This document shows positions 1-7,380 of a DNA stretch of 64,000 nucleotides, one piece after another. Numbering within the stretch: position 1 is the first letter of the stretch; the number at the start of each line of letters is the position of its first letter. The stretch comes from Myxococcus eversor. Lineage in GTDB: Bacteria > Myxococcota > Myxococcia > Myxococcales > Myxococcaceae. The DNA is taken from the NCBI RefSeq assembly GCF_010894455.1, contig NZ_JAAIXY010000007.1, forward strand, positions 372,001 to 436,000, read 5' to 3'. A program made the position numbers and the translations under genes. The notes beneath the pieces were generated by a model. That model did no database searches and was not told where the DNA came from. It was given only the letters and a program-made list of their open reading frames with translations.

Positions 1-302
1 CGGGGCTGGCGCACGTGGACCTCAATCGTCTGTTCCCGGAGCGGCTCACCACGTCGCTCAAGCAGGCGCTGAAGACGTTCGACCGGAAGATGCGCGGCTT
101 CATCAGCGAGGAGGGCAAGCTGATTGGAATCGAGAGCCGCACCTCGTCTCCGGTGCGCGTCACCCGGAACGAATTGCTCCAGTCGGTGTCCATGAAGGGC
201 CTGTACCCCGCGGGCGAGGGCTGCGGCTACGCGGGCGGCATCGTCTCGTCGGCCATTGATGGCCTGCGAATCGCGGAGCAGATTGCCACCGAGCTGTCGT
301 GA
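1..302 (+). CDS. FAD-dependent dehydrogenase, C-terminal part
   Basis: The reading frame is open from the window edge and ends at 302, so only about the last 100 residues are present. The visible part reads GLAHVDLNRLFPERL at the edge and then a C-terminal block, GLYPAGEGCGYAGGI, followed by ASAIDGLR-like residues (SSAIDGLRIAEQ). This is the FAD-binding closing motif of the COG2509 family of uncharacterised FAD-dependent dehydrogenases, in which a Gly-rich GEGxGYAGGI segment contacts the flavin. The family is cytosolic and its substrate is not established. The N-terminal dinucleotide-binding fold lies outside the window. The next gene starts 34 bases downstream on the same strand. Confidence 0.75.
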   Translation, partial: GLAHVDLNRLFPERLTTSLKQALKTFDRKMRGFISEEGKLIGIESRTSSPVRVTRNELLQSVSMKGLYPAGEGCGYAGGIVSSAIDGLRIAEQIATELS

Positions 303-336
303 GGCGAGGGCGGTGCCTCACGAAAGGAGACCCGCC

Positions 337-705
337 ATGCGTTACGTCGTGCGCACTCCGGACGGAGAGCTGACCTATCCGAGCATGGGTGACGTGGAGC
401 GCGCGTACACCCAGGGGTTGGTGGACCCGGATGACGAGGTACGGGAAGAGGGCGCCAGCATGTGGCGCAAGGCCGGCAGCATCCCGGTGCTCGCCCAGGC
501 CCGACATCCCTCCTCGGGGCTGGCCGCCCGGGGGCAGTGGCTGACGGTGGCGGGCGCGGTGCTGGTGGGCGCGCTCGCCCTGGCGCTGATACTGCGAGAC
601 TCCTGGCACCTGCGAATCCTGGGCATCGTCCTGGCGCTCGTCGTCAGCTCCCTGCTCACGCGGGTGACGTTCAAGGCGTTCAAGCGGCCTCCGCCCCAGG
701 TCTGA
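337..705 (+). CDS. Small membrane protein with GYF_2-like N-terminal domain
   Basis: A 122-residue protein. The ATG at 337 is preceded by a good ribosome site (AAGGAGA at 324-330). Residues 1-52 (RYVVRTPDGELTYPSMGDVE, then GLVDPDDEV and WRKAGSIPVL) look like the GYF_2/DUF4339 type of small domain that is thought to bind peptides and often sits in front of membrane segments. Residues about 65-108 are hydrophobic and form two adjacent membrane spans, and the end is basic. The likely place is the inner membrane with the small domain in the cytosol. No partner can be named from context. It follows the flavoenzyme closely and may be co-transcribed with it. Confidence 0.7.
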   Translation: MRYVVRTPDGELTYPSMGDVERAYTQGLVDPDDEVREEGASMWRKAGSIPVLAQARHPSSGLAARGQWLTVAGAVLVGALALALILRDSWHLRILGIVLALVVSSLLTRVTFKAFKRPPPQV

Positions 706-788
706 GGCCCGCTCCCTCCCCTGCCCTCCAGCGCGGGGGCCAGGCGCAGGCCGACATCGGCAAGCGCACGGCCCATGTTGTCCGCTGG

Positions 789-1982
789 ATGCATGCCACG
801 GGCTTGGGTGCCGGTGGCTCCACGCGAGAGGGAGGACGCACCTTGCTCAGCACCTTTCTGTCCCGAGATGCCGCCCGTCGCCTGAAGCATGGCGCTCCCT
901 GGCTCTCCCGGGAGGACATCGTCTCCATGGAGGGAACGCCCCAACCCGGTGAGCCCGTGCAGCTCCGGGACGAGGACGGCGCGGTGCTGGGCCTGGGCGA
1001 CGTGGACCTGGAGGCGTCGCGCGCCGTGCGCCGCCTGGGCCTGCAGGACGAGGCGGTGGAGGGCCTGATTCCGCGCCACCTCCGCCACGCCTTCGAGCGC
1101 CGGGGCCGGCTGGTGGATGACCCGCGCTTCTGCCGGGTGGTCAATGATGACGGGGACGGCCTGCCCGGCCTCATCGTGGACCGGTACGACACGCACTTCG
1201 TCGTGCAGACCCTCACCCGCTCCATGGACGCGCGGCAGCAGGAAATCACCCGCGCGCTGGTGGAGGTGACGGGCGCCGCCTCCGTGCTGTTGCGCAATGA
1301 TTCCGCGCGCCGTCAGGCCCTGGGGCTGCCCACGCAGCGGCCCCATGTCCTCTATGGCACCCCACCCCGCTGGTGCCGGCTGTTGGAGCTGGGGGCCCGC
1401 TTCACGGTGGACCTCACCTACGGCCAGGGCACGGGGTACGCGTATGACCAGCGCGAGCTGCGGCGTGTCGTGGGGCGCATGGCCTGGGACGGCCGGGTGC
1501 TGGACGCGAGCTGCAACGTGGGCGGCCTCTTCGTCCACGCGGGACTGCATGGTGCGCGACACATCCTCGCCTTCGACTCGGACGGGGATGCGGGAGACCT
1601 GGCGCGGGAGAACGCGGAGGCCAACGGACTGCTCGGGCGGGTGATGGTGGAGAAGGGCACCGCCATCCAGGCCCTCAGGGCAGTCCGGGAGACGTTCGAC
1701 CTGGTGTTGCTGGACACACCCCGGGTGGGGTCCGAGGAGGAGTTCGTGGAGCAGGTCCGCTACGCGCTCAGGCGCACCCGCCATGGGGGACGGGTGCTCG
1801 TGGTCGGCTACCACCCACCACTGGCGCTGGGCGGCTTCGATGAGCTGGTGGCCACCGCCTGCGAGGCGGAGGCGCGCATCGCTACACGGCTGTCTCGCCC
1901 GGGACTGCCTCCGGACCACCCCACACTCGTGGGCTCTCCCGGGGCGGAGTACCTCGACGCGGTGGCACTCGAAGTCACCTGA
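789..1982 (+). CDS. RlmI-like class I SAM-dependent rRNA methyltransferase
   Basis: A 397-residue protein of the RlmI/RlmK type, which methylates cytosine C5 in 23S rRNA using S-adenosylmethionine. The order of parts is typical: an N-terminal PUA-like RNA-binding region (about 20-95, beginning FLSRDAARRLKHGAPWL), a central region with LPGLIVDRY (about 120), and a Rossmann methyltransferase domain with the SAM loop VLDASCNVGGLFVHA (about 240-255) and the motif LVLLDTPRVG (about 300). In this family the catalytic loop usually reads DPP; here the aligned segment is DTP, and the catalytic Cys could not be placed with certainty. ATG 789 is used; a TTG at 843 is an alternative that starts nearer the PUA domain. 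Confidence 0.75.
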   Translation: MHATGLGAGGSTREGGRTLLSTFLSRDAARRLKHGAPWLSREDIVSMEGTPQPGEPVQLRDEDGAVLGLGDVDLEASRAVRRLGLQDEAVEGLIPRHLRHAFERRGRLVDDPRFCRVVNDDGDGLPGLIVDRYDTHFVVQTLTRSMDARQQEITRALVEVTGAASVLLRNDSARRQALGLPTQRPHVLYGTPPRWCRLLELGARFTVDLTYGQGTGYAYDQRELRRVVGRMAWDGRVLDASCNVGGLFVHAGLHGARHILAFDSDGDAGDLARENAEANGLLGRVMVEKGTAIQALRAVRETFDLVLLDTPRVGSEEEFVEQVRYALRRTRHGGRVLVVGYHPPLALGGFDELVATACEAEARIATRLSRPGLPPDHPTLVGSPGAEYLDAVALEVT

Positions 1983-2010
1983 CGCGAGTCCCCCGCGCCG
2001 CCTTCCGGGG

Positions 2011-2019
2011 TGCTAGTGT
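2011..2019 (+). promoter_or_regulatory. Extended -10 promoter element
   Basis: The sequence TGCTAGTGT has the form of an extended -10 box (TGn followed by TAGTGT) and ends 11 bases before the ATG at 2031. No clear -35 element or Shine-Dalgarno site is seen, so the transcript would have a very short leader. Confidence 0.4.
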
Positions 2020-2030
2020 CCGCGCCCGCG

Positions 2031-3581
2031 ATGACCAACGAAAACGTCCCAGAGACCGCGACCCCGGAAGGTTCCGTCGAGACCGTCCGCAAGGTGTATG
2101 CGGCCGACCTGCGAGAGAAGGACCGCGTCAACACCGTCTTCCGTGTCACCAAGAAGGAGAAGGTGACGGCCCGGAGCGGCAAGGTGTTCCTGGCCATGAC
2201 GCTCGCCGACAAGAGCGGCGAGGTGGACGCGCGCGTCTTCGACAAGGTGGACGCGCTCGAACCCTCCTTCCAGTCGGGCGACTTCGTGCTCGTCCAGGGC
2301 GGCGTCATCCAGTTCCACGGCCGCACCCAGATTGTCGTGGAGGCCGTGGAGCGCCTGGACCCCGAGCCCCTCGACCCCAAGGAGTTCGAGCCGCCCCCCG
2401 CCCCGCCCCAGGAAGCCAAGCCCGCCGCCGAGGCGAAGCCCGCTTCCGAGCCCCGCGCGGAGAAGGCCGAGAAGAGCGACAAGCTCGAGCGGACGGACAA
2501 GGGCGAGGGCCGTCAGGAAGGCGGCGGTGGCGCGCGCGCCGCGGGCCTCATCCGCGAAATCGTCAACGAGCGGATCAGCGACCCGTACGTGAAGCAGTTG
2601 CTCATCGCGTTCCTGGATGATCCGCAGGTGGCCGCGGGGCTGCCGGTGTCGCCAGCGGCCAAGGGCATGCACCACGCGTGGCGCGGCGGCCTGGCCGAGC
2701 ACCTGCTGTCGGTGATGCGGCTGACGCTGCGGGTGGCGGACCACTACCCCATGGCGGACCGCGACCTGCTGCTGGCCGGCGCGATGCTGCACGACGTGAT
2801 GAAGGTGGCGGAGATCTCGCCGGACAAGGGCTTCGACTACACGGACGAGGGCAAGCTCGTGGGTCACCTGGTGATGACGGCCCAGAAGATCCGCGAGAAG
2901 ACGCTGGCCATCCCCGGCTTCCCGCCGCTCCTGGAGCAGCACCTCACGCACCTGGCCATCTCCCACCACGGGCAGCTCGACTACGGCAGCCCCAAGGTGC
3001 CGATGACGCTGGAGGCGCACATCGTCCACGCGCTGGACTCGCTGGACTCGCGCATCGCCTCGTGGCTGGAGGCCATGCAGCGCGACCCCAACGACAAGTG
3101 GACGGACGTGCTGCGCCACTACGACCGTCAGCTGTGGAAGGGCCCCTCGCCCACCACCCGGGGCCGCACTCCGGTGGAGGGTGGCGGCGCGGGTGGTGGC
3201 GGCCGTCGCAAGTCGCGCGAGGAGAAGCGCAAGGCCCGGGGTGAGAAGGCCCCGAACCAGGGCACTCCTCCGGCCGAGGGCACCGCCCCCGCCGTCGCGC
3301 GCGAGGAGTCGCCGCGTCCGCCTCGCGAGGAGCATCAGCGTCCTCCGCGCAAGGAGCGTCCGCCCCGCGAGGAGCGCGCCCGGGACGAGCAGCGTCCGCC
3401 CCGCGAGGACCGTCCGCCCCGTGAGGACCGTCCGCCCCGCCCGCCGCGCGAGGACCGTCCGCCGAGGGACCCGAGCGGGCTGCCCAAGGAGCTGACGTTC
3501 AAGCCCTTCAGCGCGCTCACCACGCTGCCCCCCGCCTCCGAGTCCTCATCGAAGAATGGAGAGGGCTCCTCGGAAAGCTGA
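2031..3581 (+). CDS. OB-fold/HD-domain 3'-5' exoribonuclease, YhaM-like
   Basis: A 516-residue protein. Residues about 25-115 form an OB-fold nucleic-acid-binding domain (VFLAMTLADKSGEVDARVF, then FVLVQGGVIQFHGRTQI). A charged linker (about 120-170) leads to an HD phosphohydrolase domain (about 180-350) with the metal ligands in GAMLHDVMKV and the helix ISHHGQLDYG. This order matches YhaM/CBF1-type 3'-5' exonucleases that trim RNA or DNA in the cytosol. The C-terminal 130 residues are unusual: a disordered tail rich in Arg, Pro and Glu, with repeats of RPPRED, which may bind nucleic acid or partners. The start at ATG 2031 is preferred over a GTG at 2010 because a -10-like element lies between them. 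Confidence 0.8.
   Translation: MTNENVPETATPEGSVETVRKVYAADLREKDRVNTVFRVTKKEKVTARSGKVFLAMTLADKSGEVDARVFDKVDALEPSFQSGDFVLVQGGVIQFHGRTQIVVEAVERLDPEPLDPKEFEPPPAPPQEAKPAAEAKPASEPRAEKAEKSDKLERTDKGEGRQEGGGGARAAGLIREIVNERISDPYVKQLLIAFLDDPQVAAGLPVSPAAKGMHHAWRGGLAEHLLSVMRLTLRVADHYPMADRDLLLAGAMLHDVMKVAEISPDKGFDYTDEGKLVGHLVMTAQKIREKTLAIPGFPPLLEQHLTHLAISHHGQLDYGSPKVPMTLEAHIVHALDSLDSRIASWLEAMQRDPNDKWTDVLRHYDRQLWKGPSPTTRGRTPVEGGGAGGGGRRKSREEKRKARGEKAPNQGTPPAEGTAPAVAREESPRPPREEHQRPPRKERPPREERARDEQRPPREDRPPREDRPPRPPREDRPPRDPSGLPKELTFKPFSALTTLPPASESSSKNGEGSSES
3315..3470 (+). repeat. Coding minisatellite for RPPRE/RPPRED repeats
   Basis: Imperfect short repeats of the type CGTCCGCCCCGCGAGGAC run in frame through the end of the YhaM-like gene and encode R-P-P-R-E-D units. 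Spacing varies between units, as expected from slippage within coding DNA, so this is not a CRISPR array. Confidence 0.7.
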
Positions 3582-3587
3582 GTCGTC

Positions 3588-5540
3588 ATGGCGAAAAAGC
3601 TGGGTGAGCGCCTCATCGAGGCGGGACTCGTCAACGCCGGGGCCGTGGAGCAGGCCCTGGAGCACCAGAAGATCACCGGCCACAAGCTGGGGGACTGTCT
3701 GGTGGAGCTGGGGCTCCTCCAGGAAGCGGCGTTGCTGCGCTTCCTGGCCGCGGAGTTCCAGACGCGCTTCGTGAGCGCGGACAAGCTGGCCAAGGCGAAG
3801 ATTCCCACCGAGGTGCTGGACAGGCTTCCGGTGCGTCTGGCCGAGGCGCAGAACGTGCTGCCGCTCGCGGTGGACCCGGACCGGAAGCTGTTGTCCGTGG
3901 TCGCCGCCGAGCCGCAGAACAAGGCGCTGATGGACGAGATTGCCCTGGTGACGGGCATGTCGGAGGTCTACGCGTACGTGGGCCTGCGCGGCGCCATCGC
4001 CGCGGCCATCCGCAAGCACTACTACGGAGACCCCACGGCGTTCGCCGCGCTGCTGGAGTCGGCGAGCGCGCACTCGAACCCGACGGAGTCGACGTCGCGC
4101 ACGGGGGCGGCGGAGCACAACCGCACCTCCACCAGCAACCGCAGCAGCCTCTCCTTCCGGATGGAGACAGACGCGCGCATGCGGCTGCAGCGCCCCAGCG
4201 GCACGCAGGTGGCGGGGCGCCCCTCCTCCACGCAGCGGCGCGAGCCGGGCGGCCCTCGCGGGCTGGTCAGCGACATCGACTACGTGGAGACGCTGGGCAT
4301 CCTCGTGGGCCTGCTGGAGCAGGACCGCCAGCGCCACCGGGGACACTCCGCGCAGCTCGCGCGACAGGCGGGCATCGTCGGCCAGCGCATGGGCATGCCC
4401 CACAAGGAGCTGGCCGCGCTGTCCATCTCCGCGTACCTCCATGATTTGGGCAAGCCCTCCGAGCGGCACTTCTCGCTCGCGAGCAACGCCGTCAACTCCG
4501 AGTGGAAGGCGCAGGCCCGCGCGGCCTGTCGCGCGCCCACCAAGCTGTTCGAGACGGTGCACCTGCCCACGCAGGTCAACACCATCCTCGCGCAGCTCTA
4601 TGAAGCCTGGGATGGCTCCGGCACTCCGCAGGGCGCCAAGGGCGAGGAAATCACCCTGGGCGCGCGCATCCTCGCCGCGGTGGACAGCTTCCTGGAGCTG
4701 ACGAAGAACCCTGGCAACGCGCTGGGCAAGGCGATGACCAAGGAGCAGGCGCTGGAGCACCTGAGGACGAACTCGGGCGTGCTCTACGACCCCGTGGTGG
4801 CGGACATCGTCATCCAGCTCCAGAGCGGTGAGCTCCTGCGCCACCGGCTGGAGAGCGAGGGCCGTCAGGTGCTCGTGGTGGAACCGGACGAGACGGCCCG
4901 GGGCGAGCTGCTGGAGGCGGTGCTCAAGCAGGGCCTCGTCGCCCACGCGCTGTCCACTCCGGAAGGCGCGCACGACGGACTGGCCCGGCAAGACTGCGAC
5001 GTGCTGGTGGTGAGCCTGCGCCTGGGACAGCAGGAAGTGCTCGACTTGCTCCAGCAGGCGCGCTCCACGCCGGAGACCGCGGGCCTTCCCATCGCAGTGG
5101 TGGGCGAGCCGGACGCGGCCACGCGCGAGCGCCTGATGATGGGCGGCGCGACGGAGCTGCTGCTCCCGGGAGACAAGTCGCTGGTGGCCAAGGCGGTGCG
5201 CGCGCTGCTCGAGGACCGGGTGTTGCACAACGGCCCGGGCCGCGTGGTGCGTGGCAGCTTCGACGAGCTGCCTCCGCGTGAGCTGTTGCGCACGCTGGGC
5301 GGCGGGAAGAAGAGCGGCAAGCTCCAGCTGCGTCAGCACACGCTGGAGGGCTCACTGCACCTGGAGGGAGGCCGCGTCGTCTTCGCCGCCTTCGGCGGCC
5401 ACACCGGGGAACCCGCGCTCCAGGCCCTGCTGAAGATGAAGCAGGCCGACTTCCAGTACGACCCGGACGCGCTGCTGCTCGACGTGCCGCAGATGGACCA
5501 GGACCTCCAGGCCCTGGCCAACGCCATCACCGCAGGTTGA
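3588..5540 (+). CDS. MshEN / HD-GYP-like / pseudo-receiver / DUF4388 regulator
   Basis: A 650-residue cytosolic protein with four readable parts. Residues 1-150 are an MshEN (GspE-II N-terminal) domain, starting KKLGERLIEAGLV, a fold that binds cyclic di-GMP in several ATPases. Residues about 230-395 form an HD domain with HDLGK (His285-Asp286), but the HHExxDGxGYPxG signature of HD-GYP phosphodiesterases is changed to YEAWDGSGTPQG. Residues about 425-540 resemble a receiver domain, but the phospho-Asp position reads VVSLRLG, so it is probably not phosphorylated. Residues about 550-650 are DUF4388 (PATAN-like), common in myxobacterial regulators. It begins 6 bases after the exonuclease gene. 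It may be a c-di-GMP-sensing scaffold rather than an enzyme. Confidence 0.75.
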   Translation: MAKKLGERLIEAGLVNAGAVEQALEHQKITGHKLGDCLVELGLLQEAALLRFLAAEFQTRFVSADKLAKAKIPTEVLDRLPVRLAEAQNVLPLAVDPDRKLLSVVAAEPQNKALMDEIALVTGMSEVYAYVGLRGAIAAAIRKHYYGDPTAFAALLESASAHSNPTESTSRTGAAEHNRTSTSNRSSLSFRMETDARMRLQRPSGTQVAGRPSSTQRREPGGPRGLVSDIDYVETLGILVGLLEQDRQRHRGHSAQLARQAGIVGQRMGMPHKELAALSISAYLHDLGKPSERHFSLASNAVNSEWKAQARAACRAPTKLFETVHLPTQVNTILAQLYEAWDGSGTPQGAKGEEITLGARILAAVDSFLELTKNPGNALGKAMTKEQALEHLRTNSGVLYDPVVADIVIQLQSGELLRHRLESEGRQVLVVEPDETARGELLEAVLKQGLVAHALSTPEGAHDGLARQDCDVLVVSLRLGQQEVLDLLQQARSTPETAGLPIAVVGEPDAATRERLMMGGATELLLPGDKSLVAKAVRALLEDRVLHNGPGRVVRGSFDELPPRELLRTLGGGKKSGKLQLRQHTLEGSLHLEGGRVVFAAFGGHTGEPALQALLKMKQADFQYDPDALLLDVPQMDQDLQALANAITAG

Positions 5541-6303
5541 GGTTGAAGAGGGCGGCGGCGTTGGCGGTGGTGACCTCCGTCACCGTCTCCAGTGCCACGC
5601 CCTTCAGCTCCGCCAGCTTCCGCGCCGTCTCCACCACGTGCGAGGGCTCGTTCTTCCGGCCCCGGTGCGGCACGGGCGCGAGGAACGGGCTGTCCGTCTC
5701 CACCATCAGCCTGTCCAGGGGCGCGAAGCGCACCGCGTCCTGGAGCGCCTCCGTCTTCTTGTAGGTGATGACGCCGGACAGCGAGAGGAAGAAGCCCCGG
5801 TCCAGGTAGCGCCGCGCGGCGGCCGTGTCGCCGGTGAAGCAGTGGATGACGCCCTTGGAGACGCCCGCTTCTCCGAGAATCGCGTCGCAGTCCTCGTGCG
5901 CGTCACGCACGTGCACCACCAGCGGCTTGCCCAGCTTCACCGCGAGGACGCACTGGTGCCGGAAGATGCGGGCCTGCACCTCTCGGGGCGAGTGGTCGTA
6001 GTAATAGTCCAGGCCCGCCTCGCCCACGGCGCGGACCTCTGGCCGGGCGCAGGTGCGCTCCAGCGTAGCCAGGTCCTCGTCCGTGGCCCGCGCGGCCTCG
6101 TGCGGGTGGATGCCGAGCGTGGGCGACAGGAACTCCGGATGCGCGGCGGCCAGCTCCAGCGCATTGCCCCACTCGCCGGGGCCGTGGAACTGCCCCACGA
6201 CAATGGCGTGGACGATGCCCACGGCACGGGCCCGCTCCAGCACGGGGGCCACGTCCGCGAAGTCCTTCACTTCCAGGTGGCAGTGCGCATCCACCAGTCT
6301 CAT
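5527..6303 (-). CDS. TatD family metal-dependent deoxyribonuclease
   Basis: A 258-residue cytosolic hydrolase of the TatD family, which has 3'-5' exonuclease activity and is linked to DNA repair and quality control. It starts MRLVDAHCHLE with the two N-terminal metal-binding His, then GEAGLDYYY (metal-binding Glu), VVHVRDAHED, GVIHCFTGD, and VETDSPFLAP near the end. Length and motif order are normal. Its ATG overlaps the stop codon of the upstream HEAT-repeat gene (ATGA), so the two are probably translationally coupled. Its last 14 bases overlap the end of the convergent regulator gene ending at 5540. Confidence 0.9.
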   Translation of the reverse strand: MRLVDAHCHLEVKDFADVAPVLERARAVGIVHAIVVGQFHGPGEWGNALELAAAHPEFLSPTLGIHPHEAARATDEDLATLERTCARPEVRAVGEAGLDYYYDHSPREVQARIFRHQCVLAVKLGKPLVVHVRDAHEDCDAILGEAGVSKGVIHCFTGDTAAARRYLDRGFFLSLSGVITYKKTEALQDAVRFAPLDRLMVETDSPFLAPVPHRGRKNEPSHVVETARKLAELKGVALETVTEVTTANAAALFNLNLR

Positions 6304-7274
6304 GTCCCCTCCTGAAACAAGTCGTCCAGTTCCTGCCGGGCCTCGGGTGAAGTGAAGGTGCTCACCGAGGCGCGAACACGCTCGCGGCCGTCCGCATCCC
6401 CCAGGCGCCACACCCCATCCGCCGCATCCAACCGGTCTTCTTCGTCAGCACTCGAGTCCTGGAGCAGCGCGAGCAGCCAGGGCAGCGCCCGCATGTCCCC
6501 CAGACGGCCCAGGCCTCGCGCGGCGGCGCCACGGCAGGAGTCCTTCGCGTCGTCGAGGATCTCCTTGAGTCGCTCCAGCGCACCGGGGGCCTTCACCTCG
6601 CCCAGCAGCTCCACCGCGAGCGCGCGGTCCTGACTCCACTTCTTGCGCGAGCGCTGAAGCAGGTGCGCCGCGCCCGCGGGGTCTCCCAGCTTCGCCAGCA
6701 CCCCCGCCGCCTGCGTCCGGTCGAAGGCGGGCAGGAGCCAGCGGCCGAACAGGCGCTTCACGGCGGGCAGGGCTCGCGCGTCCTCCAGCTCGGCCATGGC
6801 GCCCAGGGAGCGGAAGCGGAGCAGGTCCGCATCCAGCGCCTCAATCAGCACCTCCAGCCCCGCGGGATGCTTGAGCGCGGCGATACCTCGCGCTGCCTCG
6901 AAGCGAACCTCCGGGACGGAGTCCTCCAACATGCCCGCCAGGGCCCCGCGCAACTCCGGCCGGTACAGGTCCGCCAGTCGACCGGTGGCCTCCAGGCGCA
7001 CCACCGACTCCGCGTCCCGCAGGTAGAAGATGAGCAGCGCGGGCAACTCCTCGGGAGGAAGAACCACCGTCGCGAGCGCCACACCCGAGCGCTTCACCTC
7101 CGGCTGGGCATCCGACAGCAACCGGGGCACCACCTCCGCGAAGTCCTCGGCTGGCGAGGGGGCCTCCAGCGCGAGGTGGTGGAGCTGTTGCGCGGCCTCC
7201 GCCCGGAACGCCGGACGCTTCTCGCGCTCCAGGGCCAGCAAGGCCCGGTCCCGCTCCGCACGCCAATCCGTCAC
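6300..7274 (-). CDS. HEAT-repeat protein
   Basis: A 324-residue protein made of about eight helical repeats of the form 'VRxEAxxxLxxL' (for example VVRLEATGRLADLY, VRFEAARGIAAL, CRGAAARGLGRLGD). Such HEAT/PBS-lyase-like repeats form a curved scaffold for protein binding; no catalytic motif is visible and there is no signal peptide. The start is a GTG at 7274 with a GAGGTGA ribosome site just upstream. It is coupled to the TatD gene by a four-base overlap, so it may act with it, but that is inference from position only. Confidence 0.75.
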   Translation of the reverse strand: MTDWRAERDRALLALEREKRPAFRAEAAQQLHHLALEAPSPAEDFAEVVPRLLSDAQPEVKRSGVALATVVLPPEELPALLIFYLRDAESVVRLEATGRLADLYRPELRGALAGMLEDSVPEVRFEAARGIAALKHPAGLEVLIEALDADLLRFRSLGAMAELEDARALPAVKRLFGRWLLPAFDRTQAAGVLAKLGDPAGAAHLLQRSRKKWSQDRALAVELLGEVKAPGALERLKEILDDAKDSCRGAAARGLGRLGDMRALPWLLALLQDSSADEEDRLDAADGVWRLGDADGRERVRASVSTFTSPEARQELDDLFQEGT

Positions 7275-7380
7275 GTCCAGTCACCTCGCTGCCCGGCGGC
7301 CTCGGCCCCGGACGCGTGAATGGGCAATGGCCCCAGACACCGCTCGTGGGCGGAGCACAGGCGCTCCGCCCACCACCCCA

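Noticed and set aside
3315..3470. CRISPR-like spacing of short repeats
   Set aside because: Repeats are in frame, degenerate and unevenly spaced, with no spacer-like unique segments of constant length.
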